Part shown: positions 17,139-24,845 of the stretch, one piece after another | Position numbering within the stretch: the stretch's first letter is position 1 | Layout: every line of letters starts with the position of its first letter | From: Pseudolabrys sp035718275 | GTDB taxonomy: Bacteria > Pseudomonadota > Alphaproteobacteria > Rhizobiales > Xanthobacteraceae | Length of the DNA stretch: 64,000 bases | Reading direction: 5' to 3' | Assembly (NCBI GenBank): GCA_035718275.1 | Contig: DASTHI010000025.1 | Coordinates: forward strand, 1 to 64,000 | Made by a program: the position numbers and the translations under genes | Notes under the pieces: generated by a model | Seen by the model: the letters and a program-made list of their open reading frames with translations, nothing else | What the model was told of the DNA's origin: nothing | Database searches by the model: none

Positions 17139-17290
17139 TGCGTTGGGACGACGGGTGCCCAAGCGCTGTCCGGCATCGCCGCGATCGTGTTCGGCATTCT
17201 GGGCGTCGCACAACAGCACCCTTGGTGGCTCTATTGGTACTTGGCGCGGCAATCCTAGTGGGCAACGGCAAGAGTAATTCGGCTGTAAAC
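17139..17290 (+). pseudogene. Frameshifted remnant of a small membrane protein gene
   Basis: Two frames carry halves of what looks like one membrane protein. From 17139 one frame reads VGTTGAQALSGIAAIVFGILGVAQQHP before a stop at 17256; from about 17219 the next frame continues LVALLVLGAAILVGNGK. Joined, they give a glycine-rich GAQALSGIAAIVFGIL span and a LVALLVLGAA span, a combination common in HdeD/DUF308-like membrane proteins. No start codon with a ribosome site is seen. The gene is short and broken, so it is probably decayed. This reading rests on pattern only. Confidence 0.35.
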
Positions 17291-17367
17291 TTATTCAGCC
17301 GCGTCGCGCCAGCCGCTCAACGCACCCCGTTGCTCACCACGCGCCTGATGTTTTTCAGTCAGATTTC

Positions 17368-17445
17368 TGGTCGGGGCGGCGGGATTTGAACCCACGACCC
17401 CCAGTCCCCCAGACTGGTGCGCTAACCGGGCTGCGCCACGCCCCG
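17368..17445 (-). tRNA. tRNA-Pro (GGG)
   Basis: On the minus strand the sequence folds as a cloverleaf: acceptor CGGGGCG pairs with CGCCCCG, the D-arm holds GCAGCCCGGTTAGCGC, the anticodon loop CTGGGGG gives anticodon GGG between CCAGT and ACTGG, and the T-loop reads GGGTTCAAATCCC. Discriminator A is followed by an encoded CCA (17368-17370). It reads CCC/CCU proline codons. Confidence 0.96.
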
Positions 17446-17505
17446 ACCGGAACGGCGCGGACTATAGGGCCGCGCGGGCGCCTGTCAAACGAGCTGTCGC
17501 GCCGA

Positions 17506-17670
17506 CTATCGCGTGCCCGCGTCACGCAAAGGGCCGCGAAACGCCAGCGCGACACAAAGCGCGGCCACGATGGCGAACGTCGCCGCATAGCATGCAAGGA
17601 GACCGACAACGCCTGCGACAAGGAAAAGACCGGCGGCTATGGTCACAGCCATGAGCACGGTATTGAACAC
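17506..17670 (-). CDS. Possible small membrane protein (54 residues)
   Basis: A GTG-started frame of 54 codons ends in TAG at 17506-17508. The product is almost wholly hydrophobic, with two likely spans (VLMAVTIAAGLFLVAGVVGLL and ATFAIVAALCVALAF), then a charged tail RGPLRDAGTR. AAGG lies about ten bases before the GTG. It is not one I recognise, and a stop codon shortly upstream limits the frame. It lies between tRNA-Pro and another small membrane-protein gene on the same strand. The composition favours a real or recently lost membrane gene, but the evidence is thin. Confidence 0.3.
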   Translation of the reverse strand: MFNTVLMAVTIAAGLFLVAGVVGLLACYAATFAIVAALCVALAFRGPLRDAGTR

Positions 17671-17801
17671 CGAGATAGACCTTGACTGCGGTGTCGATCA
17701 CGATGATCGGGGCGCCAAGTCCAATGACAATCGGCACTTTAAACGACGATGTGAATGTAGATCTCGCCGGCTGCATGCGCCCCGGTCCGCAGCGCAGAGC
17801 G

Positions 17802-18038
17802 TCAGTTGGTTTCGAAGAATTCCCGTAAACACGAAGGAATTGCGCCGAGTTGCGGCTTCGCGCCATGGCGGTGGACAAGCCGGCGGATGATCATCCCGAT
17901 CAGCAGGAACCAAGTCAGATTGATCGCGACGACGAAAACGGCGAAGGGCAAGCCGGCAAGCATCGACAGGAGCAACGCGATGTAGGCCCCCCGCCGCAAC
18001 CCCTCGAGCATCTCGAAATAAATGTATGGAAACGACAT
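17802..18038 (-). CDS. Small membrane protein of unknown function
   Basis: A 78-residue protein with one long or two short hydrophobic spans (GAYIALLLSMLAGLPFAVFVVAINLTWFLLIGMII), preceded by MSFPYIYFEMLEGLRRG and followed by a basic stretch RRLVHRHG, the positive side expected to face the cytoplasm. I do not recognise a family. Its neighbours are a possible 54-residue membrane protein on the same strand and a divergent polysaccharide deacetylase gene. The amino-acid pattern is much more protein-like than that of shadow frames in this region. Confidence 0.5.
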   Translation of the reverse strand: MSFPYIYFEMLEGLRRGAYIALLLSMLAGLPFAVFVVAINLTWFLLIGMIIRRLVHRHGAKPQLGAIPSCLREFFETN

Positions 18039-18145
18039 TCATGGGCGGCAAAAAACTGATTTATACTGCTGCAACCGCGCAAAGATTTCTCAACAATCGG
18101 TTTGGATAGTAAATTGCATTGCCTCAGCTATTACAGGCGGGTCAG

Positions 18146-19198
18146 TTGAAAAAGACCATCATCCGCACGGGCCTCGAGTCGCTCTATTTCAGCGGGATGC
18201 ACCATTGGTTGCGGCCGCTCGTCGGGGGGGTCGGAGTCATCCTTACTTTTCACCATGTACGTCCACGCCGGCTTGACGCATTCCAACCCAACCGCCTTCT
18301 GGAAGTGACACCGGGTTTTCTGGACCGTCTGGTGCGGCGCCTCGCCCGGTCGAAGATCGACGTGATCTCGTTGGACGAAATGCATCAGCGGTTCATCGAA
18401 GGCGATTTCAAACGGCGCTTCGTCTGCCTCACATTCGACGACGGCTACAAGGATTTTCTCCGCTGGGCCTATCCGGTGCTCCGAAAACATCGAGTGCCCT
18501 TTGCGATGTTCATAGCCACTAGCTTTCCCGACCGTCTCGGTGAGCTTTGGTGGGTGGCGCTTGAAGCCGTCATTGCGCAGAACAGGCGCATCGGCATGGT
18601 AATAGACGGCCAGGACCGATACTTCGAATGCGCCACCGTGCGCCAAAAACGCGAACTATATGAAGCGATTTACCGATACTTGCGAAGCCTGAAGACGGAT
18701 GACGAGGTCCGGCGCGCCATGCGCGACCTATGTGCGACCTACAAGGTCGAGATTGCCTCGTTCTGTCGCGAGTTATGCATGGAGTGGCAGGAGATCGTCG
18801 AGCTCGCTGCCGACCCGCTGTGCACGATCGGAGCGCATACGGTCAATCACGTGATGCTGAAGAAGGTCCCGAGCGATGCAAGCGTGCGCGCAGAAATGGA
18901 GATGAGCCGTGCGGTGCTGGAAGCGGCACTTGGACGCCGCCCCGAGCACCTTGCGTTTCCTATCGGGGATCCGACAGCGGCCGGTCCTCGCGAGTTCCGC
19001 ATTGCCGCGGAGCTCGGGTTCAAAACGGCACTGACAACCCGGCCGGGCGTATTGTTCAAAGCGCATCGCGACTATTTGACCGCACTGCCGCGCATCTCGG
19101 TGAATGGCGAATTCCAAAAGCAACGTTATGTCAAGGTGCTGATGTCCGGGGCAGGAACTGCGGCCTGGAATGCGTTCCGCAGAGTCAGTGTGGCGTAG
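18146..19198 (+). CDS. Polysaccharide deacetylase family protein (NodB domain)
   Basis: The product (350 residues from the TTG at 18146) belongs to the carbohydrate esterase 4/NodB-homology group: motif 1 TFDDGYKD carries the catalytic Asp and a metal Asp; HTVNH (in IGAHTVNHV) gives the two metal His; later FPIGD. Such enzymes remove N- or O-acetyl groups from surface or cell-wall sugars. There is no ATG before the domain; TTG at 18146 gives LKKTIIRTGLESLYF, matching how I remember relatives starting, while another TTG at 18119 would add nine residues. The exact start is uncertain. Its end overlaps tail to tail with the DUF2842 gene by 14 bases. Confidence 0.85.
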   Translation: MKKTIIRTGLESLYFSGMHHWLRPLVGGVGVILTFHHVRPRRLDAFQPNRLLEVTPGFLDRLVRRLARSKIDVISLDEMHQRFIEGDFKRRFVCLTFDDGYKDFLRWAYPVLRKHRVPFAMFIATSFPDRLGELWWVALEAVIAQNRRIGMVIDGQDRYFECATVRQKRELYEAIYRYLRSLKTDDEVRRAMRDLCATYKVEIASFCRELCMEWQEIVELAADPLCTIGAHTVNHVMLKKVPSDASVRAEMEMSRAVLEAALGRRPEHLAFPIGDPTAAGPREFRIAAELGFKTALTTRPGVLFKAHRDYLTALPRISVNGEFQKQRYVKVLMSGAGTAAWNAFRRVSVA

Positions 19199-19400
19199 GA
19201 TTCGGCCGCGCCATCCAGCTGATCAATGGCATTGCGGGCAGTACCCAGCCGAGACCGGCAACCACATAATATATCGCCGCGACCAGCCCGTTAATGTCTG
19301 TCAACACCGACTGCGCTAGGGCCATCGCGAGCAGCCCCCAGGCCGATACGAGGATCAGCAATGCGATGGTGCCAATGAATTTGCGGGCGCGGATCGACAT
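19185..19400 (-). CDS. DUF2842 family membrane protein
   Basis: A 71-residue protein with two membrane spans: MSIRARKFIGTIALLILVSAWGLLAMALAQ and YYVVAGLGWVLPAMPLISWM, the layout of DUF2842, a small alphaproteobacterial family of unknown function. The ATG at 19400 is used; a TTG five codons upstream is less likely. It is divergent from ctaA with 39 bases between the start codons, so the two may share a control region. In alphaproteobacteria DUF2842 is often beside ctaA, so a link with cytochrome oxidase assembly is possible but unproven. Confidence 0.8.
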   Translation of the reverse strand: MSIRARKFIGTIALLILVSAWGLLAMALAQSVLTDINGLVAAIYYVVAGLGWVLPAMPLISWMARPNPTPH

Positions 19401-19439
19401 GAGCGAAGCAGTCAATTGCGATGAGGTCGGCAGGACTAT

Positions 19440-20552
19440 ATGGTCGTCTCGGTTTCTGCAAGCGAAGCAATGCGCGTATCAATCAAAGAAGACGGCAGTG
19501 GTGTGCGAGCCGTACGGCTGTGGCTGTTTGCCGTAGCGGCCATGATCGTGCTCACCCTCGTGGTAGGAGGTGCCACGAGAATGACGGAATCCGGGCTCTC
19601 GATCGTCGAATGGAAGCCCGTCACTGGCGTGCTGCCACCGTTCTCGGAGAGCGAGTGGCAATCGGAGTTTATGAAATACCAGGCCATCCCTCAGTATCGC
19701 GAGCTCAATCGCGGGATGAGTCTCGATGCCTTCAAGGTGATCTATTGGTGGGAATGGTCGCACCGGCTTTTGGCGCGGCTCACTGGAGCGGTATTCCTGA
19801 TCCCGTTCCTGTTTTTCCTTTGGCGAGGAGCAATACCAGTACGATTGCGGACGCGCCTGTGGACGATCTTCGCCGCCGGCGCGGCGCTCGGGGTCGTGGG
19901 ATGGTGGATGGTGTCCTCCGGACTTGCAGGCAGCGGTCGCGTCAGCGTGTCGCAGTATCGGCTTAGTTTTCATCTCACGCTTGCATGCGCGATCTATGCC
20001 GCCGTCCTCTGGACGGCACAGTCAATGGCGCGGCGTTTCTCGGATGAACCTCCGAGAAATCTGCGCAACGGATCGCTTGCAATCGTCCTCCTCGTTCTCC
20101 TTCAGATCTATGTTGGTGCGCTCGTTGCAGGCCTCGATGCCGGTTTGGTCTACAATACCTGGCCGCTCATTGATGGGTCGTTCGTGCCCGAGGCCGAGCG
20201 GTTGTGGTTTCTTGAACCTGGCTGGCGTAATTTGTTTGAAAACACGCTGACGGTTCAATTTGAGCACCGGATGCTTGCGTACGCGATCTGGCTCATCGTG
20301 ATGCTTCATGCGTGGTCTGCCTGGGAGGCAAGACGGGGAGTAGTCACGGCCCTGCTGCTTGCGGCCGTGCTGAGCTTGCAGGCATTACTCGGCATAGTCA
20401 CGCTGCTCTACCAAGCGCCGATTCCCCTTGCATTGGCGCACCAGATCCTGGCAATCCTGACGCTGACGATCGCGGTTGTTCATGCAGAAGCACTTGCAGG
20501 AGCCAAGACCGTGCAGGTGTCTACGGCCGACGCGGCAAAGCAAGGCACATGA
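19440..20552 (+). CDS. ctaA: Heme A synthase, COX15/CtaA
   Basis: A 370-residue inner-membrane enzyme with eight spans that converts heme O to heme A for aa3-type cytochrome oxidases. The family signs are clear: GGATRMTESGLSIVEWKPVTGVLPP near the N-terminus, heme-ligand His residues in WEWSHRLLARLTG, FHLTLA, FEHRMLAY and LAHQILA, and VYNTWPLIDG in the middle. The type is the alphaproteobacterial/mitochondrial COX15 form, longer than the Bacillus CtaA. The ATG at 19440 is used; a downstream ATG (MRVSIKEDG) is possible. Its stop shares ATGA with the original start of the enoyl-CoA hydratase gene. Confidence 0.96.
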   Translation: MVVSVSASEAMRVSIKEDGSGVRAVRLWLFAVAAMIVLTLVVGGATRMTESGLSIVEWKPVTGVLPPFSESEWQSEFMKYQAIPQYRELNRGMSLDAFKVIYWWEWSHRLLARLTGAVFLIPFLFFLWRGAIPVRLRTRLWTIFAAGAALGVVGWWMVSSGLAGSGRVSVSQYRLSFHLTLACAIYAAVLWTAQSMARRFSDEPPRNLRNGSLAIVLLVLLQIYVGALVAGLDAGLVYNTWPLIDGSFVPEAERLWFLEPGWRNLFENTLTVQFEHRMLAYAIWLIVMLHAWSAWEARRGVVTALLLAAVLSLQALLGIVTLLYQAPIPLALAHQILAILTLTIAVVHAEALAGAKTVQVSTADAAKQGT

Positions 20553-20588
20553 TAGAGACATCCGTTGTAGACGGCATCGATCATAACT

Positions 20589-21320
20589 TTGGCGCATGGG
20601 AAGGCAAATGCGCTTGATCTTGAATTGTGCGATGCACTTGCAGAACGCTTTCAGGGGATTGCGAAGTCGGAAGCGAAGGCGATCGTCGTCACTGGCCACG
20701 GCAGCATCTTTTCCGCTGGCGTCGATCTCAAGCGATTGAGTGTAGGCGGCGCCGACTATATTCGACGTTTTCTTCCGGCTTTGCACCGGCTCTATGAGAC
20801 CCTGTTCTTTCTGGAAAAACCCGTCGTAGCTGGCATCAACGGCCATGCGATCGCCGGCGGCTGCGTTCTCGCCTGCTGTGCGGATCGCCGTATCATGGCT
20901 CGTGGCGCAGGACGTATCGGTGTTACCGAGATTCTGGTGGGTGTGCCTTTTCCGCCACTCGCATTCGAAATCGTGAGGTTCGCTGTGCCCTCCCGATATT
21001 TGGTGGAGTTTACTCTGACCGGGGCGACGTATGGCACGGACGAGGCTTTGCGGTGCGGCTGGATCGACGAAGAGGCTGAACCCGGCGAACTAATCGACGA
21101 TGCGATAGCCGTAGCCCGAGAGCTTGCGCTGCTCTCGCCGCCGGCCTTTGCCAAAACGAAGTCGCAGATTCGTCAGTCGGTTGCAGAGCGTCTGGAACGA
21201 AACGAAGCCGCGGACAAGGCTATAACCGAGATCTGGACCGCGCCGGAGACGTTAGCGCGCATTCGCGAGTACGTAGCGCGTACACTTGGCTCGTCACGCG
21301 CACCGGTGGGGCACGCATAA
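20589..21320 (+). CDS. Enoyl-CoA hydratase/isomerase family protein, apparent 5' frameshift
   Basis: The 243-residue frame is a crotonase: oxyanion-hole segments SAGVDLKRL and INGHAIAGGC, then GRIGVTEILVGVPFP with the Glu position. It lacks a normal start, opening only with a TTG. A frame starting at ATG 20549, overlapping the ctaA stop as ATGA, encodes MIETSVVDGID and then runs out; shifting frame by one base at about 20580-20586 continues ITLAHGKANALD, the usual crotonase N-terminus. So the real gene is probably 20549-21320 with a one-base gain or two-base loss. It may be a pseudogene, a sequencing error, or be read from the TTG at 20589. Confidence 0.75.
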   Translation: MAHGKANALDLELCDALAERFQGIAKSEAKAIVVTGHGSIFSAGVDLKRLSVGGADYIRRFLPALHRLYETLFFLEKPVVAGINGHAIAGGCVLACCADRRIMARGAGRIGVTEILVGVPFPPLAFEIVRFAVPSRYLVEFTLTGATYGTDEALRCGWIDEEAEPGELIDDAIAVARELALLSPPAFAKTKSQIRQSVAERLERNEAADKAITEIWTAPETLARIREYVARTLGSSRAPVGHA

Positions 21321-21378
21321 TACTTCCCGGCAAGACGTCGGTTTAAGTCGTCGCGTGCGACCGGCACAAGCAGCCCAT

Positions 21379-22668
21379 TCACTTATGCTCAAGAGCCTGC
21401 TCGAGGTCGGCGATGATATCTTCCTTGTCCTCCAGGCCCACGGACAGACGTACGACATCAGGCCCAGCACCGGCCTCGATTTTCTGTGCATCCGACAATT
21501 GGCGATGCGTCGTTGAGGCCGGATGGATTATCAGTGAACGAGTGTCGCCAATATTGGCGAGATGAGAGAACAGTTTGACATTAGATACGAGTTTCACGCC
21601 TGCGTCATAGCCGCCCTTTAAGCCGAACGTGAAAACGGCGCCGGCGCCCTTTGGCACGTATTTTTTCGCCAGCGCATGATATTTGTCGCCGCGAAGCCCC
21701 GGGTAGCTCACCCAAGCAATTTCTGGGCGCTTCGCAAGCCACTGGGCTACGGCCAGCGTGTTGTCGCAGTGCCGCTGCATGCGCAGAGACAGCGTTTCGA
21801 TTCCGGTCAGGATGAGAAAAGCATTGAACGGAGAGAGTGCGGGTCCCAGGTCCCGCAGGCCAAGCACGCGGCACGCGATGGCGAATGCAAAATTACCGAA
21901 CGTCTCGTGCAGCACGATTCCCTGGTATTCGGGCCGGGGCTCCGAGAGCATGGGGTAGCGTCCCCCACGCGACCAGTTGAACGTACCGGCATCGACGATA
22001 AGGCCACCGATCGAATTTCCATGTCCGCCCAGAAATTTCGTAAGTGAATGGACTACGATATCAGCGCCGAAATCGATTGGTTTGCACAAATAGGGGGTCG
22101 CGAGAGTATTATCGACAACAAGGGGCACTCCGGCCTTTCGGGCCATGTTCGCGATGGCTTCGATGTCGGTGATCACGCCGCCCGGATTGGCTACCGATTC
22201 AATAAAAATGCATTTGGTTTTCGGTGTGATCGCCTTCTGAAACCCGGCGAGATCGTCCGGGTCAGCCCAAACGACATTCCAGCCGAAGTTTTTATATGAG
22301 TGATTGAACTGGTTGATTGAGCCGCCGTAAAGTTTTTTCGACGCCACGAACTCGTCGCCTGGCGTCATCAATGCATGCATGACGATGACTTGTGCAGCGT
22401 GTCCTGAAGCAACCGCCAGACCAGCCGTGCCGCCTTCAAGCGCCGCTACTCGCTCTTCGAGCACGGCACAGGTCGGATTCCCAATCCGCGTATAAATATT
22501 GCCAAAAGTCTGCAAGCCGAAGAGGGCGGCTGCATGATCGACATCATCGAAAACAAAAGATGTTGTTTGATAGATCGGTGTCGCTCGCGCACCGGTCGTC
22601 GGGTCGGGTTTCGCGCCCGCGTGAATTGACAGCGTGGAAAAACCCGGTGTGCGCTCAGCTTCGGCCAT
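21379..22668 (-). CDS. metY: O-acetylhomoserine sulfhydrylase (aminocarboxypropyltransferase)
   Basis: A 429-residue PLP enzyme of the Cys/Met metabolism family. The PLP Lys is K211 in VVHSLTKFLGGHG; YTRIGNPT (59-66) and ESVANPGG (157-164) are the usual substrate and cofactor segments. The N-terminal FSTLSIHAGAKPDPTTGARATPIYQTTSF and the length fit O-acetylhomoserine sulfhydrylase, which makes homocysteine from O-acetylhomoserine and sulfide, rather than the shorter cystathionine synthases. It is the third gene of a minus-strand unit after a flavin-type oxidase-fold protein and a CoA-binding protein. A GGGGGA ribosome site lies just before the ATG. Confidence 0.93.
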   Translation of the reverse strand: MAEAERTPGFSTLSIHAGAKPDPTTGARATPIYQTTSFVFDDVDHAAALFGLQTFGNIYTRIGNPTCAVLEERVAALEGGTAGLAVASGHAAQVIVMHALMTPGDEFVASKKLYGGSINQFNHSYKNFGWNVVWADPDDLAGFQKAITPKTKCIFIESVANPGGVITDIEAIANMARKAGVPLVVDNTLATPYLCKPIDFGADIVVHSLTKFLGGHGNSIGGLIVDAGTFNWSRGGRYPMLSEPRPEYQGIVLHETFGNFAFAIACRVLGLRDLGPALSPFNAFLILTGIETLSLRMQRHCDNTLAVAQWLAKRPEIAWVSYPGLRGDKYHALAKKYVPKGAGAVFTFGLKGGYDAGVKLVSNVKLFSHLANIGDTRSLIIHPASTTHRQLSDAQKIEAGAGPDVVRLSVGLEDKEDIIADLEQALEHK

Positions 22669-22756
22669 GGATCCCCCAAGTGATGTGCCTGTCGCGACCG
22701 CGACTCAAGTTCTGGGGATTAGATGGGTGCGATGTTCCCGTCAAGAAGAACAGGAT

Positions 22757-23299
22757 TCAGGAATTTGTATCGTCTGTTCGCGATGCGATACGCATGCGCT
22801 GTACGCCCTTGCCTAAAGTTTGCGGGCGTTTTGACGAAAGCGTACGCGAATTGACTCCGATCCAGGATATTTCCGACGAAAGGCGCCCGTACTCGATCTT
22901 GGGACAACGATTCATTACCACCTTGATGCCTGCATCTTCCGCGCGTTTTGCGGCCTCTTCGTGACGCACCGTGAGTTGCATCCAAATCACTTGCGGCAAA
23001 GGCCTAAGTGCGAGGGCTTCTTCGACGATTGCTGGTACATACGAGGAGTCACGAAAAATATCGATCATATCGACGGGCTCCGGAATATCACGGAGGGTCG
23101 CGTAGACCGTCTGTCCGAGGATTTCCTTGTCGACCTGTCCGGGGTTTACCGGAATCATACGATAGCCGCGCTCCTGCAGATACTTGAAAGCAAAAAAGCT
23201 CGGCCGATTATCTTTCGGCGAGATCCCCACCATGGCGATAGTTTTCACCGACTTGAGAATCCCGCGAATATAACTGTCGGGATAGACGTCGTGGTTCAT
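22757..23299 (-). CDS. CoA-binding domain protein (YccU-like)
   Basis: A 180-residue protein with a Rossmann-like CoA-binding fold: AMVGISPKDNRPSFFAFKYLQERGY at the N-terminus, then VNPGQ and the late motif NRCPKIEY, where the Cys/Pro/Glu pattern is typical. These proteins resemble the CoA-ligase domain of succinyl-CoA synthetase alpha subunits, but stand alone; function is unknown. Its start overlaps the stop of the gene upstream (ATGA), and metY follows 88 bases on. The link to metY is something I recall from other Hyphomicrobiales and may reflect sulfur metabolism. Confidence 0.85.
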   Translation of the reverse strand: MNHDVYPDSYIRGILKSVKTIAMVGISPKDNRPSFFAFKYLQERGYRMIPVNPGQVDKEILGQTVYATLRDIPEPVDMIDIFRDSSYVPAIVEEALALRPLPQVIWMQLTVRHEEAAKRAEDAGIKVVMNRCPKIEYGRLSSEISWIGVNSRTLSSKRPQTLGKGVQRMRIASRTDDTNS

Positions 23300-23922
23300 T
23301 CGGGCATTGCCATCGATGGTTTTGCGGCGGCCGCGCGAAGACGCTCGTTCTCGGCTTCAAGTTCGGATATTCGTACCTGTGTTGCCCTGAAAGCTTCCTG
23401 GATATCGGCTTCGCTGAATCGGGTCACGATGTGTGATGAGCAGTTTGCGTCCCAGGCCTCGATGGTGAATAGAATTGCGCGCTCGGGTCGCGCCTTGTAA
23501 CCATTGTCGAACAAGCGAGAGACCAAGGCCGGATCGTCTTCGATAACGCGGGCACGTCCCCACATTTTGACTCGTTGGCATCGAGCGAAATCCAGCAGAA
23601 ACAAAAACGCGCGATCATTTTCAGATAAGTTTGCAACTGTGATGTACTGCCGGTTTCCCCGGTAATCGGCAAAGCCGAGCGTTTTCTCATCAATGACCTT
23701 TATGAAGCCTTTCGGACCGCCGCGATGCTGCACGTATGGGGCGCCATCGGCTGTTGCTGTGGCAAGAAAGGCGGTATCTTGTTCGGCGACAAACTTTGCG
23801 AGCTCGGGCGTAATCCGGTCCGGAAAGCCCTGCTCAATTCGCGACCGGTAGGCTTTTGCAGAGCCGCGTTCGGCCTGCGCGGATTGCACAGCCCGCGTGA
23901 AGACCCGGCTGGAATTGTTCAT
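23296..23922 (-). CDS. Pyridoxamine 5'-phosphate oxidase family protein
   Basis: A 208-residue protein with the split-barrel flavin-binding fold: FLATATADGAPYVQHRGGPKGFIKVIDEKTLGFADYRGNRQYITVANLSENDRAFLFLLD is characteristic of this group, followed by a C-terminal coiled-coil-like tail (ISELEAENERLR). Such proteins bind FMN or F420/heme and include general stress proteins; the substrate is unknown. I placed the start at the ATG at 23922 (MNNSSRVFTRAVQ), which fits the usual length near 200; ATGs at 23958 and 24045 are possible. It heads the unit that continues into the CoA-binding protein and metY. Confidence 0.8.
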   Translation of the reverse strand: MNNSSRVFTRAVQSAQAERGSAKAYRSRIEQGFPDRITPELAKFVAEQDTAFLATATADGAPYVQHRGGPKGFIKVIDEKTLGFADYRGNRQYITVANLSENDRAFLFLLDFARCQRVKMWGRARVIEDDPALVSRLFDNGYKARPERAILFTIEAWDANCSSHIVTRFSEADIQEAFRATQVRISELEAENERLRAAAAKPSMAMPE

Positions 23923-24121
23923 GGTCAGGCCAAGCTCGTCTTTCCAGGGGTTGTCCATTATCCGGCGGAACAAAGATAGCCTCTCGCTGTTGCTCACGGT
24001 AGGGCCGCGCAGTTGAATTGGGCAGGATTGCGGAACGAGCGACATAAGATGGTCACTCTGGTTTGCTGCGATCTAGAGGCTGAGGGGCGCCGCCTATGTG
24101 TGCACAAACAGGAGGCGTTCG

Positions 24122-24544
24122 ATGTGTGACTACAGTCTTCACGATGTTGCATCCCGACCAGCCAAGGTCGGAGACAAACTGGTCTCGACACAATTTCCTA
24201 ATGCCATTACGCGTGGCTTTGCCGACCCGGCGCAGCCACGCGTTGCTGTCTGCCTGATGCCCGGGACAGAATTGGCATTTGAAAAGGAAGTTGAGTGCGA
24301 TGCGTCGTTCCGGTTCTTGCCAAGCAGGAAATCGACCCACAAGGTCGCTCGTTTCCGGCAGGTCAATCTGAACCGTCCTGCGGCGCACCATGACGCCCTC
24401 GAGTTCCCTGACGGAAAGATTGTGCTTGTGACGGACCTGTGCGAAGGCCAGCATGCAACGGTCCTTCAACTCCCGAGCTCGGGACGGCCTGCGGAGACGC
24501 AGGAGGAGTATCCAGCCGTGGATCCAGTCACGCAGATTGCATAG
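24122..24544 (+). CDS. Conserved protein of unknown function
   Basis: A 140-residue soluble protein (MCDYSLHDVASRPAKVGDKLVSTQF) with a strong ribosome site (AGGAGG, six bases before the ATG). It has two or more conserved-looking Cys near the ends of its first half (MCDYSL, VAVCLMPG, VECDASF) and a basic block FLPSRKSTHKVARFRQVN. I recall near-identical openings in Bradyrhizobium-type genomes annotated only as hypothetical. No export signal and no membrane span. It stands alone, divergent from the oxidase-fold gene. Confidence 0.7.
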   Translation: MCDYSLHDVASRPAKVGDKLVSTQFPNAITRGFADPAQPRVAVCLMPGTELAFEKEVECDASFRFLPSRKSTHKVARFRQVNLNRPAAHHDALEFPDGKIVLVTDLCEGQHATVLQLPSSGRPAETQEEYPAVDPVTQIA

Positions 24545-24564
24545 CGTCGCGTGAACTTCTGAAT

Positions 24565-24597
24565 GGGCGGAGCCGCCGGGGCATGGCGGCCCCGCCC
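24565..24597. terminator. Strong hairpin between convergent genes
   Basis: GGGCGG-A-GCCGCC (24565-24577) pairs with GGCGGC-C-CCGCCC (24585-24597), a 12-pair stem with one mismatch and a 7-base loop. It lies between the ends of two convergent genes and so is placed to end transcription from both sides. There is no T run on either side, so any termination would be weak or factor-assisted. Confidence 0.45.
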
Positions 24598-24620
24598 TAT
24601 ATTAATCTCCGCCGATGTTT

Positions 24621-24845
24621 TTAGTCCGCGCGGCAGCCGAACACCGCCACGGGGCCGACTGTGAGAATGCCGGTGACGATGCACAATGTCGTGACGACAA
24701 GCACGTCGTTCGGACATGGCAGCCCGCAGCGTCGCATCGCAATACCTAGAAACCCGATTGACAGCAGCAGGCCCCACGTGGTGCCAGCAATCAGAAGGCG
24801 CATAATGCGCCGGGTATTCAACAATTCCGCAATTGAAACGCCCAT
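24621..24845 (-). CDS. Small membrane protein of unknown function
   Basis: A 74-residue protein with two likely membrane spans (LLIAGTTWGLLLSIGFLGIAM and VLVVTTLCIVTGILTVGPVAVFG). The loop between them has two Cys in a RRCGLPCP arrangement. The ATG at 24845 overlaps the stop of the crotonase gene (TGATG), so it is the second gene of that unit and probably translated by coupling. I do not recognise the family. Confidence 0.6.
   Translation of the reverse strand: MGVSIAELLNTRRIMRLLIAGTTWGLLLSIGFLGIAMRRCGLPCPNDVLVVTTLCIVTGILTVGPVAVFGCRAD

Noticed and set aside
17671..17801. Possible additional coding segment (KVPIVIGLGAPIIVIDTAVKV) between two small membrane genes
   Set aside because: It is protein-like but has no good start, and runs into nonsense-like residues; too weak to call, though a broken gene here cannot be excluded.
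22669..22756. Possible SAM-II riboswitch before metY
   Set aside because: SAM-II elements often precede metY or metA in this class, but I could not find the expected pseudoknot sequence; only a short GTCGCG/CGCGAC dyad is present.
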